From: Pycnopodia helianthoides
Lineage: Eukaryota > Echinodermata > Asteroidea > Forcipulatida > Asteriidae
Direction: 5' to 3'
DNA: 64,000 bases
NCBI GenBank assembly: GCA_032158295.1
Contig: CM063248.1
Coordinates: 19,431,273 to 19,495,272, forward strand
Made by a program: the position numbers and the translations under genes. Below the pieces are notes generated by a model that saw nothing but the letters and a program-made list of their open reading frames with translations, was not told where the DNA came from and did not search any database. Each line of letters starts with the position of its first letter. Position 1 is the first letter of the stretch. This document shows positions 37,413 to 40,696 of this stretch, one piece after another.

Positions 37413-40400
37413 CTTTCTGGTAATGAAACCAAGGGACCCTCAAAAGCGACTAGCACTGTGACCCGCAGGCCTGAAGGTACCTGTGTGGAGAAGACGATGA
37501 AGGAATGTCAGTTTTAGATGTGGGAGGAAAACCCCAAGTAGCTAGGAAAAACCCACGCAATCAGGTAGGGACTGAAAACCCAATCCACATACAAGGCCCG
37601 GTCCGGGATTCGAACCGGGGCCCACAGAGGTGAAAGGTAGGGGAGGAAACCACTGAGCCAACCTGACTGTCGTACAAAACTCAAAAGCCAAGCACTCATT
37701 TTGGCAATGTGCAGTGCGGTGAAATTCAAAGTAAAAAATGGGCTTGGCCTTTGTTATGACCAGACCTTCAGATATCTTATTTGAAATGAGAGTCTGTAAA
37801 CCTGATTAACTTTACACCAAGAGATAACTTTTATCAAATTTTCAGGATAATTTAATTTTCATTCTATGTCATCACTGGTATGGCACTGCAGGGCCAAATA
37901 ACAGCTACTTAATATCATTGTGAAGAGTATACCAATGTTATCAGAGTCCAAACATTTGGGTGTTGAGTGACCGTTGAGGGGGGAGTGTTTTGAAGGGTTC
38001 AGGAGGTTGTGTGTAGCCAAGCACACTAGATGGTTGGGTCGTAATTGCTAGAAGCCTGTATGGATGTTTTGGCCTTGCTACATATCATCACTTTTTCACA
38101 AAGAGACTAGTTCGTCAAAAATCAAACATTTTGGTTAATCACTGGTTTTTTATACACATTTTGGATGTTTTCATTGACATCAATATGTAATTTGCATTAG
38201 TTTTATATTTTCACTAATTAGCACATTGAAAAGATTTACAGATTTGAGTGTTCTTGTAGAGACGATCTTCATTTAGCCCATTTTTTTACTTTGAAGTACA
38301 CCGCGCTGGCATATTGCAAAAAACAAGTGCTCTGGCTTTTGAGTTTCATACGAAGAGACAATTTCTGTGACTTAGATGAGTTCACAATATTCAGGAAGTG
38401 TCATTTTTGTTTACACATTGGTTTGTACGAGAGGGCTCGGTTTTCACAAAGTGGCAGTCTTGTTTTTTAAATGAACCAAGCTGAAGCTGGAATGAAAAAT
38501 AGGCAGGTCCCTTAATAATGAAATTCAGAAAAAGTTGCTTAATGCCAAAAAATTACCTGGGAGCCAGTCGCAGCCTGTGTACATCATATGACATTTTAGC
38601 TGGTAACGTTATTTTTTTAGTGTGGCAATCTTTTTCTGTTAGGTCGATGTATGTGCTGAACAGCTTTATGAAAATAACCCCAGACTGTGGCCAAGGTCTT
38701 ACATTTAGAAAGAGAAATATATTTCTAACTCTAGTCTTCTTTGATAAATGCCTGGGCTATTAATTTATTATGTTTTTTTTTTATATCCCAGATACCGAGT
38801 CCAGCTGTAAGCGGTACCCCGAGCCCTGGTTTCTTAACAGTCAAGGATGTGTGTGATCGCCTTCTACAGCTGGAGGGCATTGACAAACACTCGATTCCAC
38901 GTTACCAGACTAGAATTGCGGAGCACAACGTCAACGGTCACGTACTGCTGCAGTGTGATCTTGACGAGCTCAAAGGAAGTCTTGGGAATGAACTTCGGCG
39001 ACTGGCAACTGTTTCGCTCTCTCGTGATGACCATGAGGGGTCAGGCGCTGAGCTGCACGCACTCCCCGAGCATGTCTAGCAGCGACGTCCTACAAATGGA
39101 GTCCACGCAAGGGGACATCGCCGCGAACGGGACAAACGGGGTCGGGAGCAACAACACCGTGCCGCTCTCCCCTCAATCACAGAATGACTATTTGAACCTC
39201 AGCTTTGAAGAGCTGCGTAAGAGCTCCCAGCATTCCTCGCAGCGCTCGTCCCTCCACAACTCGCGTCTTTCTCTGGGGACGTCGCTCAGCGAGTCATCGC
39301 AGCTCATCGACCAATCGGGGGTGAGCGAAACGGAAGAGGAAGTGTCGCCCAAACACGTGCAGCGACCGGATCATGCAAATCTCCTCCGCGCAATGGACGA
39401 AAAAGGCGGAGACGTCGACCGCGAGGGCATCACCAGTTCATGGGTGTGGTCCCGGACTACGACTATGAGGAGTCGGAGCAGTATGAGCTATCGACAGTCC
39501 TGGTGCATCAGGATGTTGGTTTGACCCCCGCTGAGGAGACCATACCGTCTATGGGCTTGAAGCGTAACCATTCGTTAAGGTCGCAGGACTCTACTCAACC
39601 AAAGACAAATGGAGTGCATTATATAGCCATGGAGGGCTCCAAACAGGAAAGAACTCCAATGGGGAAAGCGTCCCTGCTTGCCTCCCAGGAGGGTAAACAC
39701 AAAATGAAAAGGCCACGGAGTCTCAGCGAGGAGAGCAGCGAATCGGAACATAGAGAGGACCAACCTTTAATGAAGGGTTATGCTAAGGAGGAGGACAAAC
39801 ATAAAAAGGATGGAAATGCAAGGAAAAGCCCCGTCAAAACTTCCACTGTTAAACCCACGGAGACTAGCCAACAAAAAGAAAACGGGCATGTCGATAAAGG
39901 ACCAAGTCGTCCGCTGTATAACCCCGAACCAAATATAATCAGTCCGGATTTGAAAGCTCAAGTTGTGCAGGATGTTGAACGGATGTTTGAGAATTTAGAA
40001 TGTGAGTTGGCCCATAGGAAGGAACTATCGCCCCCGTTGGAGGTCCCACCTTCCCTCGAGCCAACCCCAACGAAATCGGCAAACTTCCGCTTCCCCAAGA
40101 GCCCTTTCAAAGGGGAGCAGCAGACGCACGATCTGTCTCTTCTTGCCGGGTACTCCAGCTTCACCCCGATGATGAGGGAGCTGCAAAGTGTCCCCGAGTC
40201 GGACATCATGAGCGTGACGACCAACTCGGATGACATCATGTCCACGCCGGATCGGATCAGCCGCGGTATCGTCGGCCGCTCGTCCGCCAATCGCAGTCGA
40301 GCGATGTGCTGTTGCGCAACACCCCTCAGCCCTCGGTGTCCATCGAGGACAAGCCCATGATGCGCAGCGTCTCCCAGCCCAACCGCTTCACCGATGCTGG

Positions 40401-40696
40401 ACTCACCCAGCAGTCCCAGCAGCAGCGGACCCTGGACCAGAGTTTCGACGAGTTTATCATGCTCTCTCTGGAGGGGCAGCGGAAAAAAACGGACTCCTGA
40501 CAATGACGACCACGAGCATAATCCCCCGAAAAATCCCAGTCGAGGGCCAGGCAGCCCGTACTGGAGACAATCTGCCCCCTCGCTCGGCACAAACTGTGAA
40601 AATAAGGACAATGTGTTTATGGTCAGTATCGGGGATGCTGGACCCAGCACAGCCGACCAAAGAACAGCTGTACACAAGGGAAGCCTGAATCTATAG
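509..40696 (+). CDS. KIDINS220: KIDINS220/ARMS ortholog, 5'-partial gene of 15 exons
   Basis: Overall span of the only host gene I can identify. KIDINS220 (also called ARMS) is a multi-pass membrane scaffold downstream of Trk/ephrin receptors; this role is known from vertebrates. Exons in order encode ankyrin repeats, the KAP-family P-loop NTPase (Walker A in exon 5, Walker B in exon 9), four transmembrane helices in two pairs (exons 6-7 and 9), a Ser/Pro-rich linker, and a SAM-like domain with a long polar tail (last exon). Coding parts: 509-606, 9076-9174, 10601-10699, 11620-11797, 12619-12780, 14179-14364, 14790-14946, 16681-16832, 17570-18264, 26826-27024, 30007-30172, 30672-30850, 31921-32105, 35002-35031 and 38792-40696. 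All intron phases match. The total is about 4,490 nt, which fits the vertebrate protein minus about 270 N-terminal residues. Five single-base frame breaks are described with their exons. An additional small exon in the 8.5-kb intron 18265-26825 cannot be excluded. Confidence 0.95.
705..960. repeat. Two adjacent copies of the GCTCTGCTTACC foldback MITE
   Basis: Two short inverted-repeat elements lie back to back, at about 705-823 and 838-960. Each has arms reading GGCTCTGCTTACCGCAGAAT and its complement around a short centre with CCTGTAAA or GGGCGCCGTAAGC. Related copies are at 1216-1662, 3206-3315, 33195-33423 and 59053-59165. They have no coding capacity, as expected for non-autonomous foldback elements. 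Confidence 0.7.
973..1212. repeat. GGGCCCAATTTCATAGAGCTG foldback MITE (family 1)
   Basis: A 240-bp palindrome-like element. It starts GGGCCCAATTTCATAGAGCT and ends with the complement (AGCTCTATGAAATTGGGC). The inner arms also pair (AGCCAAATTTCC against GGAAATTTGGTT). This is the most frequent small repeat in the window, with further copies at about 5360, 20040, 21599, 22679, 24348, 43329 and 50321. Confidence 0.8.
1216..1662. repeat. Foldback MITE split by a TTAA-flanked MITE
   Basis: The outer element has arms GGGCCCAATTTTAAAGCTCT and AGAGCCATGAAATTGG. Its centre is interrupted by a 320-bp insert (1277-1596) bounded by TTAA at 1273-1276 and 1597-1600. The insert ends AGGTATTGTACACTTTTGGT and ACCAATAGTGTACAGGGCCT, a variant of the GACACTGGACACC family seen at 45658, 53010 and 62578. 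TTAA on both sides is the expected target duplication. Confidence 0.75.
2690..3045 (+). repeat. tRNA-derived SINE (type B) with 57-bp internal duplication
   Basis: The tRNA-like head has an A box (TGGTCAAGTGGTTAGACTG) and a B box (GGTTCGAATCC). A body follows with TGTTGCCAGCTTGGCG and GTTGGGAAGATCATCTAAAC, then an (AAC)n tail. A 57-bp segment with the B box occurs twice in tandem (2705-2761 and 2762-2818), so this copy has two B boxes. A second, single-B-box copy is at 15422-15700. Confidence 0.85.
3170..3470 (+). repeat. tRNA-derived SINE (type C) split by a foldback MITE
   Basis: The SINE head reads GCGGTCTAGTGGTAAGACATCT, is interrupted at 3206-3315 by a GCTCTGCTTAC-type foldback element, and resumes GCTCTAGAATGGCG with a B box GGGTTCGAATCC. 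The uninterrupted copy at 62445 (AAGACATCTGCTCTAGAATG) gives the empty site and confirms the insertion. The 3' part runs to about 3470 (GAGTGCTTATCACGCATCGA). Confidence 0.8.
4385..4545 (-). repeat. tRNA-derived SINE (type C), reverse strand
   Basis: The complement reads CTCGGTGGTCTAGTGGTCTA, then a B box GGGTTCGAATCCCACC and GCCTGTGGATT, ending CAGTGCTTAACACTTATCGG. A CCACTAGA unit is duplicated in the head. A short fragment of the same 3' end occurs at about 11258-11320. Confidence 0.75.
5360..5536. repeat. Foldback MITE, family 1
   Basis: A 177-bp element bounded by GGGCCCAATTTTAATAGAGC and AGCTCTATGAAATTGGGCCC. It contains the family core GCTTACCAGAATAAGGTTAC. Confidence 0.8.
7406..7477 (+). 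repeat. tRNA-like sequence, SINE head or tRNA pseudogene
   Basis: It has a good D arm (GCTCAGTTGGTTGAGC) and a B box (GGTTCAAATC). If folded, the anticodon loop would carry GTT (Asn), but the anticodon and T stems pair poorly. I therefore do not call a functional tRNA. The AT-rich sequence 3' of it could be a SINE body. Confidence 0.45.
8290..8382 (-). repeat. Degenerate SINE (type D) head
   Basis: The complement holds AATCAGGTTGGCTTCTAGTGG and a decayed B-box segment. It resembles the better copy at 37382-37673 in the same orientation. Confidence 0.45.
8480..8806 (-). repeat. tRNA-derived SINE (type A), reverse strand
   Basis: The complement begins GTTGTGGCCGAGCGG (A box), has GGGTTCGATTCCTGGTC (B box), then the body CACTTGTGTCCTTGAGCAAG shared by all type-A copies (11870, 13378, 17233, 53600, 58440). 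Confidence 0.85.
9076..9174 (+). CDS. KIDINS220: KIDINS220 exon 2: ankyrin repeat
   Basis: Exactly 99 nt (33 codons), phase 0 at both ends. Acceptor CACACCAG, donor AAG/GTACAG. Encodes [20 protein letters not shown] and then [13 protein letters not shown], a complete ankyrin repeat aligning with the vertebrate segment beginning DNKTALYWA. The one-exon-one-repeat layout supports the length argument for the missing base in the preceding exon. Confidence 0.95.
9175..10600 (+). other. KIDINS220 intron, nothing recognised
   Basis: 1.4 kb of AT-rich sequence between two ankyrin exons. I find no SINE, MITE or tandem array. The open frames at 9545-9883 (-) and elsewhere are unremarkable. Confidence 0.5.
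10601..10699 (+). CDS. KIDINS220: KIDINS220 exon 3: ankyrin repeat
   Basis: 99 nt, 33 codons, phase 0-0. Acceptor CACTTTATAG, donor AAG/GTAAGA. Encodes [20 protein letters not shown] then [13 protein letters not shown], matching the vertebrate repeat with the GETPL and VELLLDKGAKVS core. The TPL turn and the LL helix core are intact. Confidence 0.95.
10700..11619 (+). other. KIDINS220 intron with a small foldback and SINE-C fragment
   Basis: About 10714-10830 forms a short foldback (GGCTGGCTACGGCT against AGCCGTAGCCAG). About 11258-11320 carries the 3' end of a type-C SINE. Nothing else is recognised. Confidence 0.5.
11620..11797 (+). CDS. KIDINS220: KIDINS220 exon 4: last ankyrin repeat and KAP linker
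   Basis: 178 nt, phase 0 to 1. Acceptor CTCCCTAG, donor GCAA/GTACGT. Starts [20 protein letters not shown], the last canonical ankyrin unit. It continues with [12 protein letters not shown] and [20 protein letters not shown], a linker nearly identical to vertebrate KIDINS220 and diagnostic of this family. Confidence 0.96.
11798..12618 (+). other. KIDINS220 intron containing a SINE
   Basis: About half of this intron is the type-A SINE at 11870-12292. The remainder is AT-rich and unrecognised. Confidence 0.6.
11870..12292 (+). repeat. tRNA-derived SINE (type A), near full length
   Basis: A box GGGCCGAGCGGTCAAG, B box GGGTTCGAGTCTCGG, body CACTTGTGTCCTGAAGCAAG and TTGTGTAATGCACGCAAAAG. The 3' end is AAAGCGCTATATAAAAACTA followed by ATT-type repeats. 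It is about 420 bp. Confidence 0.85.
12619..12780 (+). CDS. KIDINS220: KIDINS220 exon 5: start of KAP NTPase, Walker A
   Basis: 162 nt, phase 1-1. Encodes [16 protein letters not shown] and [19 protein letters not shown]. The P-loop ARWGSGKS (codons around 12735-12758) is the Walker A motif of the KAP family, preceded by the family signature ALADILSEP. In KAP proteins the NTPase is membrane-associated, with helices inserted between Walker A and B, which fits the next exons. The upstream linker ([10 protein letters not shown]) is more divergent. Confidence 0.96.
13086..13245 (+). repeat. SINE (type D) body fragment
   Basis: Contains TCAGTCTACCTGATTGCATG and TTTTTCCTCCCACA in the same order as the complement of the better copy at 37382-37673. 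The tRNA-like head is missing. Confidence 0.5.
13378..13812 (+). repeat. tRNA-derived SINE (type A), best-preserved copy
   Basis: A box TGTGGCCAAGCGGATAAG, B box GGGTTCGAGTCCCGGTC, body CACTTGTGTCCTTAAGCAAG and GTCCTTCGGATTGGACGTAA. The 3' end is GAGCGCTATATAAGAAGCCA then (CTATT/ATT)n. The internal promoter boxes read almost like a real tRNA gene, which suggests a fairly young copy. Confidence 0.9.
13813..14108 (-). mobile_element. LINE 3' end (non-LTR retrotransposon), truncated
   Basis: On the reverse strand an open stretch from 14102 to a stop at 13899-13901 encodes [20 protein letters not shown], then [20 protein letters not shown], then [20 protein letters not shown]. This is the C-terminal tail that follows the reverse transcriptase in a large group of animal LINE ORFs (the GALG and [10 protein letters not shown] blocks are typical). 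The 3' flank on that strand ends in AAT repeats, which are common LINE tails. It is heavily 5'-truncated and no catalytic domain remains. Confidence 0.8.
14121..14170 (+). repeat. (TTA)n microsatellite at a splice acceptor
   Basis: About 50 bp of TTA units interrupted once by GTTA. It directly precedes CCTCATCAG, the acceptor of KIDINS220 exon 6. Confidence 0.9.
14179..14364 (+). CDS. KIDINS220: KIDINS220 exon 6: first transmembrane pair
   Basis: 186 nt, phase 1-1. Acceptor CTCATCAG, donor TTAG/GTAAGT. Starts [18 protein letters not shown] hydrophobic stretch follows, [20 protein letters not shown], then after a short polar loop (SNSPGAS) a second, [15 protein letters not shown], which continues into the next exon. 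Position and the loop between the helices match the first helical pair inserted in the KAP domain after Walker A. Residue identity to vertebrates is low here, as usual for these helices. Confidence 0.93.
   Translation: MKCVSSPCTAANPSLDSPVWCSSSVFYSAPCWARPFSLYSAIRPGHPSEYFLPYSSHCILY
14365..14789 (+). other. KIDINS220 intron, nothing recognised
   Basis: 425 bp, AT-rich. A 120-codon open frame (14369-14731) lies within it but is off the exon's phase and has no recognisable features. The canonical donor and acceptor and phase continuity support splicing it out. Confidence 0.6.
14790..14946 (+). CDS. KIDINS220: KIDINS220 exon 7: cytosolic part of KAP domain
   Basis: 157 nt, phase 1 to 2. Acceptor CTGTCCCAG, donor CATCAG/GTGAGT. 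Encodes [14 protein letters not shown], then [20 protein letters not shown] and a PPKAP loop ending KALPIR. The LLLxMxxxNPP block and the ALPxR end agree with vertebrate KIDINS220. The 3' end and donor of this exon are the apparent source of the decayed tandem repeats that follow in the intron. Confidence 0.94.
14918..15420 (+). repeat. Degenerate tandem repeat derived from an exon end and its splice donor
   Basis: The last ~28 nt of exon 7 plus the donor (AAGGCTCTACCCATCAGGTG) recur in decayed form downstream: GTGCTCTACCCATCAAGTGA near 15056, GTGCTACCCAACAGGTGGG near 15108, GTGCTCTACCCATCAGGTGG near 15184, CTCCAACCCATCAGATGGG near 15241, ATGCTCTACCCATCG near 15319 and AGGCTCTACCAATGG near 15396. 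Intervening segments (GGTGGGTGGATTCTCTG, AGGCACCCCTGCCCAAAGCA) repeat too, giving units of about 60-70 bp. Several units keep CAGGTG, so the intron starts with potential decoy donors. Confidence 0.75.
15422..15700 (+). repeat. tRNA-derived SINE (type B)
   Basis: Head AGTGGTTAGACTGCAGGACT, B-box region GTAGGTTTGAATTCC (decayed), body TTGCCAGCTTGGCG and GTTGGGAAGATCATCTAAAC, tail AACAACAACACC. Same family as 2690-3045 but without its internal duplication. Confidence 0.85.
15771..15900. repeat. Foldback MITE with GGGTACAACCATGTGTAAA ends
   Basis: A 130-bp element bounded by GGGTACAACCATGTGTAAA and its complement TTTACACATGGTTGTACCC. The interior includes TTCGAACAGTATACTCTGCT and a short GGCTCTGAGAAGAGCC hairpin. 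A longer related copy lies at 21111-21404. Confidence 0.8.
16072..16459 (+). mobile_element. TTAA-flanked MITE, 388 bp (AGGAACATTACAGAATTGGT family)
   Basis: Bounded by TTAA at 16068-16071 and 16460-16463. Ends are AGGAACATTACAGAATTGGT and ACCAATTCTATGATGTTCCT, imperfect inverted repeats. No coding capacity. Highly similar copies lie in two later introns of the same gene (28676-29056 inverted, 32275-32658). The uniform length and TTAA duplication point to cut-and-paste transposition by a TTAA-specific transposase. Confidence 0.85.
16681..16832 (+). CDS. KIDINS220: KIDINS220 exon 8: KAP domain, GGET segment
   Basis: 152 nt, phase 2 to 1. Acceptor TCTCTCGTAG, donor GAAG/GTAAGA. Encodes [20 protein letters not shown], then [19 protein letters not shown]. 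The Arg-Phe-x-Phe-x-Asp start, the GGET motif and the EREFGFLATRLFRV-like block are hallmarks shared with vertebrate KIDINS220. The upstream pyrimidine tract is unusually long. Confidence 0.95.
16855..17112 (+). repeat. Element with GGTTTGCGGTAACACCATGT end
   Basis: Starts near TATATGGTTTTTTGAGGCAT, includes GGTTTGCGGTAACACCATGT and GTAGATTTTTTTCTTTAGAG, and runs to the SINE at 17113. The complement of the same sequence forms the right part of the repeat at 51975-52420, and the same terminal motif bounds the element at 33682-34619. This copy seems to have one end only. Confidence 0.65.
17113..17232 (-). repeat. SINE (type A) 3' fragment, reverse strand
   Basis: The complement contains AAATGGGTCTCA.AATT and AGATAAAGCGCT, matching the 3' half of the copy at 11870-12292. 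It abuts a forward copy at 17233. Confidence 0.65.
17233..17556 (+). repeat. tRNA-derived SINE (type A), 5'-shortened
   Basis: The B box is decayed (GGGGGTTGAATCCCGGTC). The body CACTTGTGTCCTTGAGCAAG and a 3' end GAAGAAGCCACTATTATTAT are present. The array ends 13 bp before the acceptor of exon 9, so SINE tail sequence forms part of that splice site's upstream region. Confidence 0.8.
17570..18264 (+). CDS. KIDINS220: KIDINS220 exon 9: second TM pair and Walker B
   Basis: 695 nt, phase 1 to 0; the largest internal exon. Acceptor TTTCTTCAG, donor CAGAAG/GTAACG. Encodes a basic segment (RWKHRCC), helix [20 protein letters not shown], helix [20 protein letters not shown], the [12 protein letters not shown] helix, Walker [15 protein letters not shown] (17953-17994), then [15 protein letters not shown] and [19 protein letters not shown]. 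Each block has a direct counterpart in vertebrate KIDINS220. The exon is distinctly GC-rich compared with its introns. The final ~25 codons (from KLKENAEC) are not conserved. The long overlapping reverse-strand frame (17824-18273) is a shadow of this composition. Confidence 0.97.
20040..20226. repeat. Foldback MITE, family 1
   Basis: Ends CCAAATTTCATAGAGCTG and CAGCTCTATGAGATTGGGCCC, with core GCTTACCAGAATAAGGTTAC. Confidence 0.75.
21111..21404. repeat. Foldback MITE (GGGTACAACC family), long copy
   Basis: Ends GGCGGGTTACGACCATGTA and ACACCTGGTTGTACCCGC. Both arms also carry paired AGTGTCGGCTCTGA and TCAGAGCCAACACT. Interior 21226-21310 (GGTGGGGTCTCCTGAGCATC) repeats a segment found just outside the element at 20769-20850. 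Confidence 0.65.
21599..21793. repeat. Foldback MITE, family 1
   Basis: Ends GGGCCCGATTTCATAGAGCT and AGCTCTATGAAATTGGGCCC, with core CTTACCAGAGTAAGGTTACC. Confidence 0.8.
22010..22483 (+). mobile_element. TTAA-flanked MITE, 474 bp (GAGGGRCWCCAAG family)
   Basis: TTAA at 22006-22009 and 22484-22487. Left end AGAGGGACACCAAGGTCAAA, right end TTGAGCTTGGAGCCCCTCT. A second, more decayed copy is at 61337-61723. No coding capacity. Confidence 0.75.
22679..22815. repeat. Foldback MITE, family 1, right end decayed
   Basis: Starts GGGCCCCAATTTCATAGAGC and contains CTGGTAACCTTAATCTGGTA. The right inverted end is lost. Confidence 0.65.
24348..24624. repeat. Foldback MITE, family 1, diverged centre
   Basis: Ends GCCCAATTTCATAGAGCTGC and GCAGCGCTATGAAATTGGCCC. 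The 277-bp interior differs from the other copies. Confidence 0.65.
25030..25176. repeat. Short MITE with GATTTCACAAAG ends
   Basis: Ends CTGATTTCACAAAGAGTTAA and CTTTGTGAAATCGGGTCC. Core TTGCTAAGCAAAGTGTGATG and ACAACTCATCTTAAGATGAA. Sister copies are at 26584-26735 and 31586-31728. Confidence 0.75.
25895..26445 (+). repeat. Degenerate tandem array, unit about 55-60 bp
   Basis: About nine diverged units with the pattern CCGTGATAATTTATCTCGCT, AAGTCAACTT, CTGAAACTAACATGTTAAC. Units differ by many substitutions and small indels, so it is an old or fast-evolving minisatellite. No open frame persists. Confidence 0.8.
26584..26735. repeat. Short MITE with GATTTCACAAAG ends
   Basis: Ends GGCTCGATTTCACAAAAC and CCTTTGTGAAATCGAGCC are nearly perfect inverted repeats. 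The interior matches 25030-25176 in inverted orientation. Confidence 0.8.
26826..27024 (+). CDS. KIDINS220: KIDINS220 exon 10: C-terminal part of KAP region
   Basis: 199 nt, phase 0 to 1. Acceptor ACTGTCCAG, donor ACAG/GTATTT. The first ~45 codons ([14 protein letters not shown] onward) are polar and poorly conserved. The last part, [20 protein letters not shown], is near-identical to the vertebrate segment after the KAP core. The long polar insert corresponds to the Ser-rich stretch of the vertebrate protein where phosphorylation sites are known. Confidence 0.95.
27062..27932. mobile_element. Nested MITE, about 870 bp
   Basis: The outer ends are inverted: TTAAAGGCAAAGTATACCTT at 27062 and ATGTATACCTTCCCTTTAAA near 27932. 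Inside, a second inverted pair marks an inner element: TGTGACCTGCTCTGTGAAAA at about 27290 and its complement near 27800. The inner part contains an ~85-bp tandem duplication (TTTACTTGTTTAAGATCTAT, twice). Confidence 0.65.
28676..29056 (-). mobile_element. TTAA-flanked MITE, 381 bp, inverted copy
   Basis: TTAA at 28672-28675 and 29057-29060. Ends AGGAACATTACAGAATTGGT and ACCAATTCTGTAATGTTCCT. The interior is the complement of 16072-16459 with few differences. Confidence 0.85.
29393..29597. repeat. MITE with GTCAGTGCA ends
   Basis: Ends CATGTCAGTGCAGTAACATG and TTTGCACTGACA. The interior has several GTTGTATCTC motifs. A related copy lies at 41177-41393. Confidence 0.6.
30007..30172 (+). CDS. 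KIDINS220: KIDINS220 exon 11
   Basis: 166 nt, phase 1 to 2. Acceptor CACCTTGCAG, donor GAAAG/GTTTGC. Encodes [20 protein letters not shown], then [19 protein letters not shown], ending ALFER. The NLTExWPYRTS block is almost invariant in KIDINS220 proteins. The donor GTTTGC is weaker than the others, but exon and phase continuity into 30672 are clear. Confidence 0.96.
30173..30671 (+). other. KIDINS220 intron, nothing recognised
   Basis: 499 bp, AT-rich. No repeat or exon recognised. The reverse-strand frames overlapping 30530-30808 are shadows of exon 12. Confidence 0.6.
30672..30850 (+). CDS. KIDINS220: KIDINS220 exon 12
   Basis: 179 nt, phase 2 to 1. Acceptor CTCCCGTAG, donor TAAAG/GTTAGT. 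Encodes [18 protein letters not shown], then [20 protein letters not shown], then [16 protein letters not shown]. It aligns with the vertebrate segment containing EPLLEIDGD, TPVL, FLPCTVNLDPKLRE. Confidence 0.95.
30851..31920 (+). other. KIDINS220 intron with a hairpin and a short MITE
   Basis: A perfect-looking hairpin at about 31150-31193 (CGTGTTGTGACG against CGTCACAACACG) and a short MITE at 31586-31728. A G9 run at 31293-31302. Otherwise unremarkable. Confidence 0.6.
31586..31728. repeat. Short MITE with GATTTCACAAAG-type ends, decayed
   Basis: Starts GCGGATTTCTCAACGAGCTA and ends GCTTTGTGAAATTAAGTCC. Core TTGCTAGGCAAAGCGGGTTG. Same family as 25030 and 26584. Confidence 0.65.
31921..32105 (+). 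CDS. KIDINS220: KIDINS220 exon 13: Ser/Pro-rich linker
   Basis: 185 nt, phase 1 to 0. Acceptor CACTTTAAAG, donor AAGAAG/GTACAT. Encodes [20 protein letters not shown], a Ser-rich run ([12 protein letters not shown]) and [10 protein letters not shown]. No strong identity to the vertebrate linker, but length, composition, splice phases and clean open frame place it there. The LPRPQ stretch could serve as a proline-type ligand; this is inference. Confidence 0.85.
32275..32658 (+). mobile_element. TTAA-flanked MITE, 384 bp
   Basis: TTAA at 32271-32274 and 32659-32662. Ends AGGAACATTACAGAATTGGT and ACCAATTCTGTGATGTTCCT. Same orientation as 16072-16459 and nearly identical to it over the whole length. 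Confidence 0.87.
33195..33423. repeat. GCTCTGCTTACC-type foldback MITE
   Basis: Left arm CAATTTCAGAGCTTTGCTTA, right arm GTAAGCAGAGCCATGAAATC. The centre is diverged. Confidence 0.6.
33682..34619. mobile_element. Terminal-inverted-repeat element carrying a 25-bp minisatellite
   Basis: Left end TATGGTTTCGGTTTGCGGTA, right end complement TATGGTTTGGTTTGTGGTAA. Between about 33740 and 34470 lies a tandem array of roughly 28 copies of a 25-bp unit, consensus GGAACTAAGCAGGCC plus AAGTTSTTAC. At its right side the unit recurs inverted (GATAAGAACTCATCCTGCTT), so the array expanded within one arm of a foldback. No open frame. Confidence 0.8.
35002..35031 (+). CDS. KIDINS220: Candidate KIDINS220 microexon, 30 nt
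   Basis: A 30-nt stretch flanked by a strong acceptor (long pyrimidine tract then CCTCATCCAG) and a donor AAG/GTAATA. It is phase 0 on both sides, exactly matching the phase-0 end of exon 13 and phase-0 start of exon 15, and encodes [10 protein letters not shown] without a stop. Its hydrophobic residues contrast with the polar linker around it. Because it keeps the frame whether used or skipped, it is a natural cassette microexon candidate. I know of no counterpart by name, so this rests on splice signals and phase alone. Confidence 0.6.
36931..37095 (+). repeat. Duplicated intronic segment, copy 1
   Basis: Begins GAACCAAGCTGAAGCTGGAA and ends ACAGCTTTATGAAAATGACC. Copy 2 at 38470-38690 shares the order of motifs (GAGCCAGTC.CAGCCTGTGTA, TTTTAGCTGGTAAC) and carries an extra ~30 bp before GTGCTGAACAGC. 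The inner part resembles the family-1 foldback elements. Confidence 0.65.
37382..37673 (-). repeat. tRNA-derived SINE (type D), reverse strand
   Basis: The complement begins GTCAGGTTGGCTCAGTGGTT (A box), has a B box GGTTCGAATCCCGG, body TTTTCAGTCCCTACCTGATT and TTTTCCTCCCACATCTAAAA, and ends in AAT repeats (ATT on the plus strand, 37382-37410). Confidence 0.85.
38470..38690 (+). repeat. Duplicated intronic segment, copy 2
   Basis: Partner of 36931-37095: GAACCAAGCTGAAGCTGGAA followed by GGTCCCTTAAT and GAGCCAGTCGCAGCCTGTGT. It lies close upstream of the last exon's acceptor. Confidence 0.65.
38792..40696 (+). CDS. KIDINS220: KIDINS220 last coding exon: SAM-like domain and tail, four frame breaks
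   Basis: Acceptor TTATATCCCAG, phase 0. Encodes [40 protein letters not shown] and, after a +1 shift, [19 protein letters not shown]: the SAM-like domain of KIDINS220. A long polar Ser-rich tail follows ([12 protein letters not shown] is conserved). The frame changes at 38984-38986 (one G too many), near 39430-39437 (one base missing), near 40284-40286 (one base missing, in TCGTCCGCC) and in the A7 run at 40483-40489 (one A too many). Each shift joins coding-like sequence on both sides. Read literally the last frame stops at 40500 (KKTDS). If the A run is one too long it continues to TAG at 40694-40696, ending SLNL, a possible C-terminal PDZ ligand of the hydrophobic class. The vertebrate protein ends in a class I motif. 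Confidence 0.88.

Larger units (their letters stand above)
35032..38791 (+). other. KIDINS220 intron, 3.8 kb
   Basis: Contains a type-D SINE (37382-37673) and two copies of a 165-215-bp segment (about 36931-37095 and 38470-38690). No exon recognised. C-rich tracts near 35065-35110. Confidence 0.6.
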
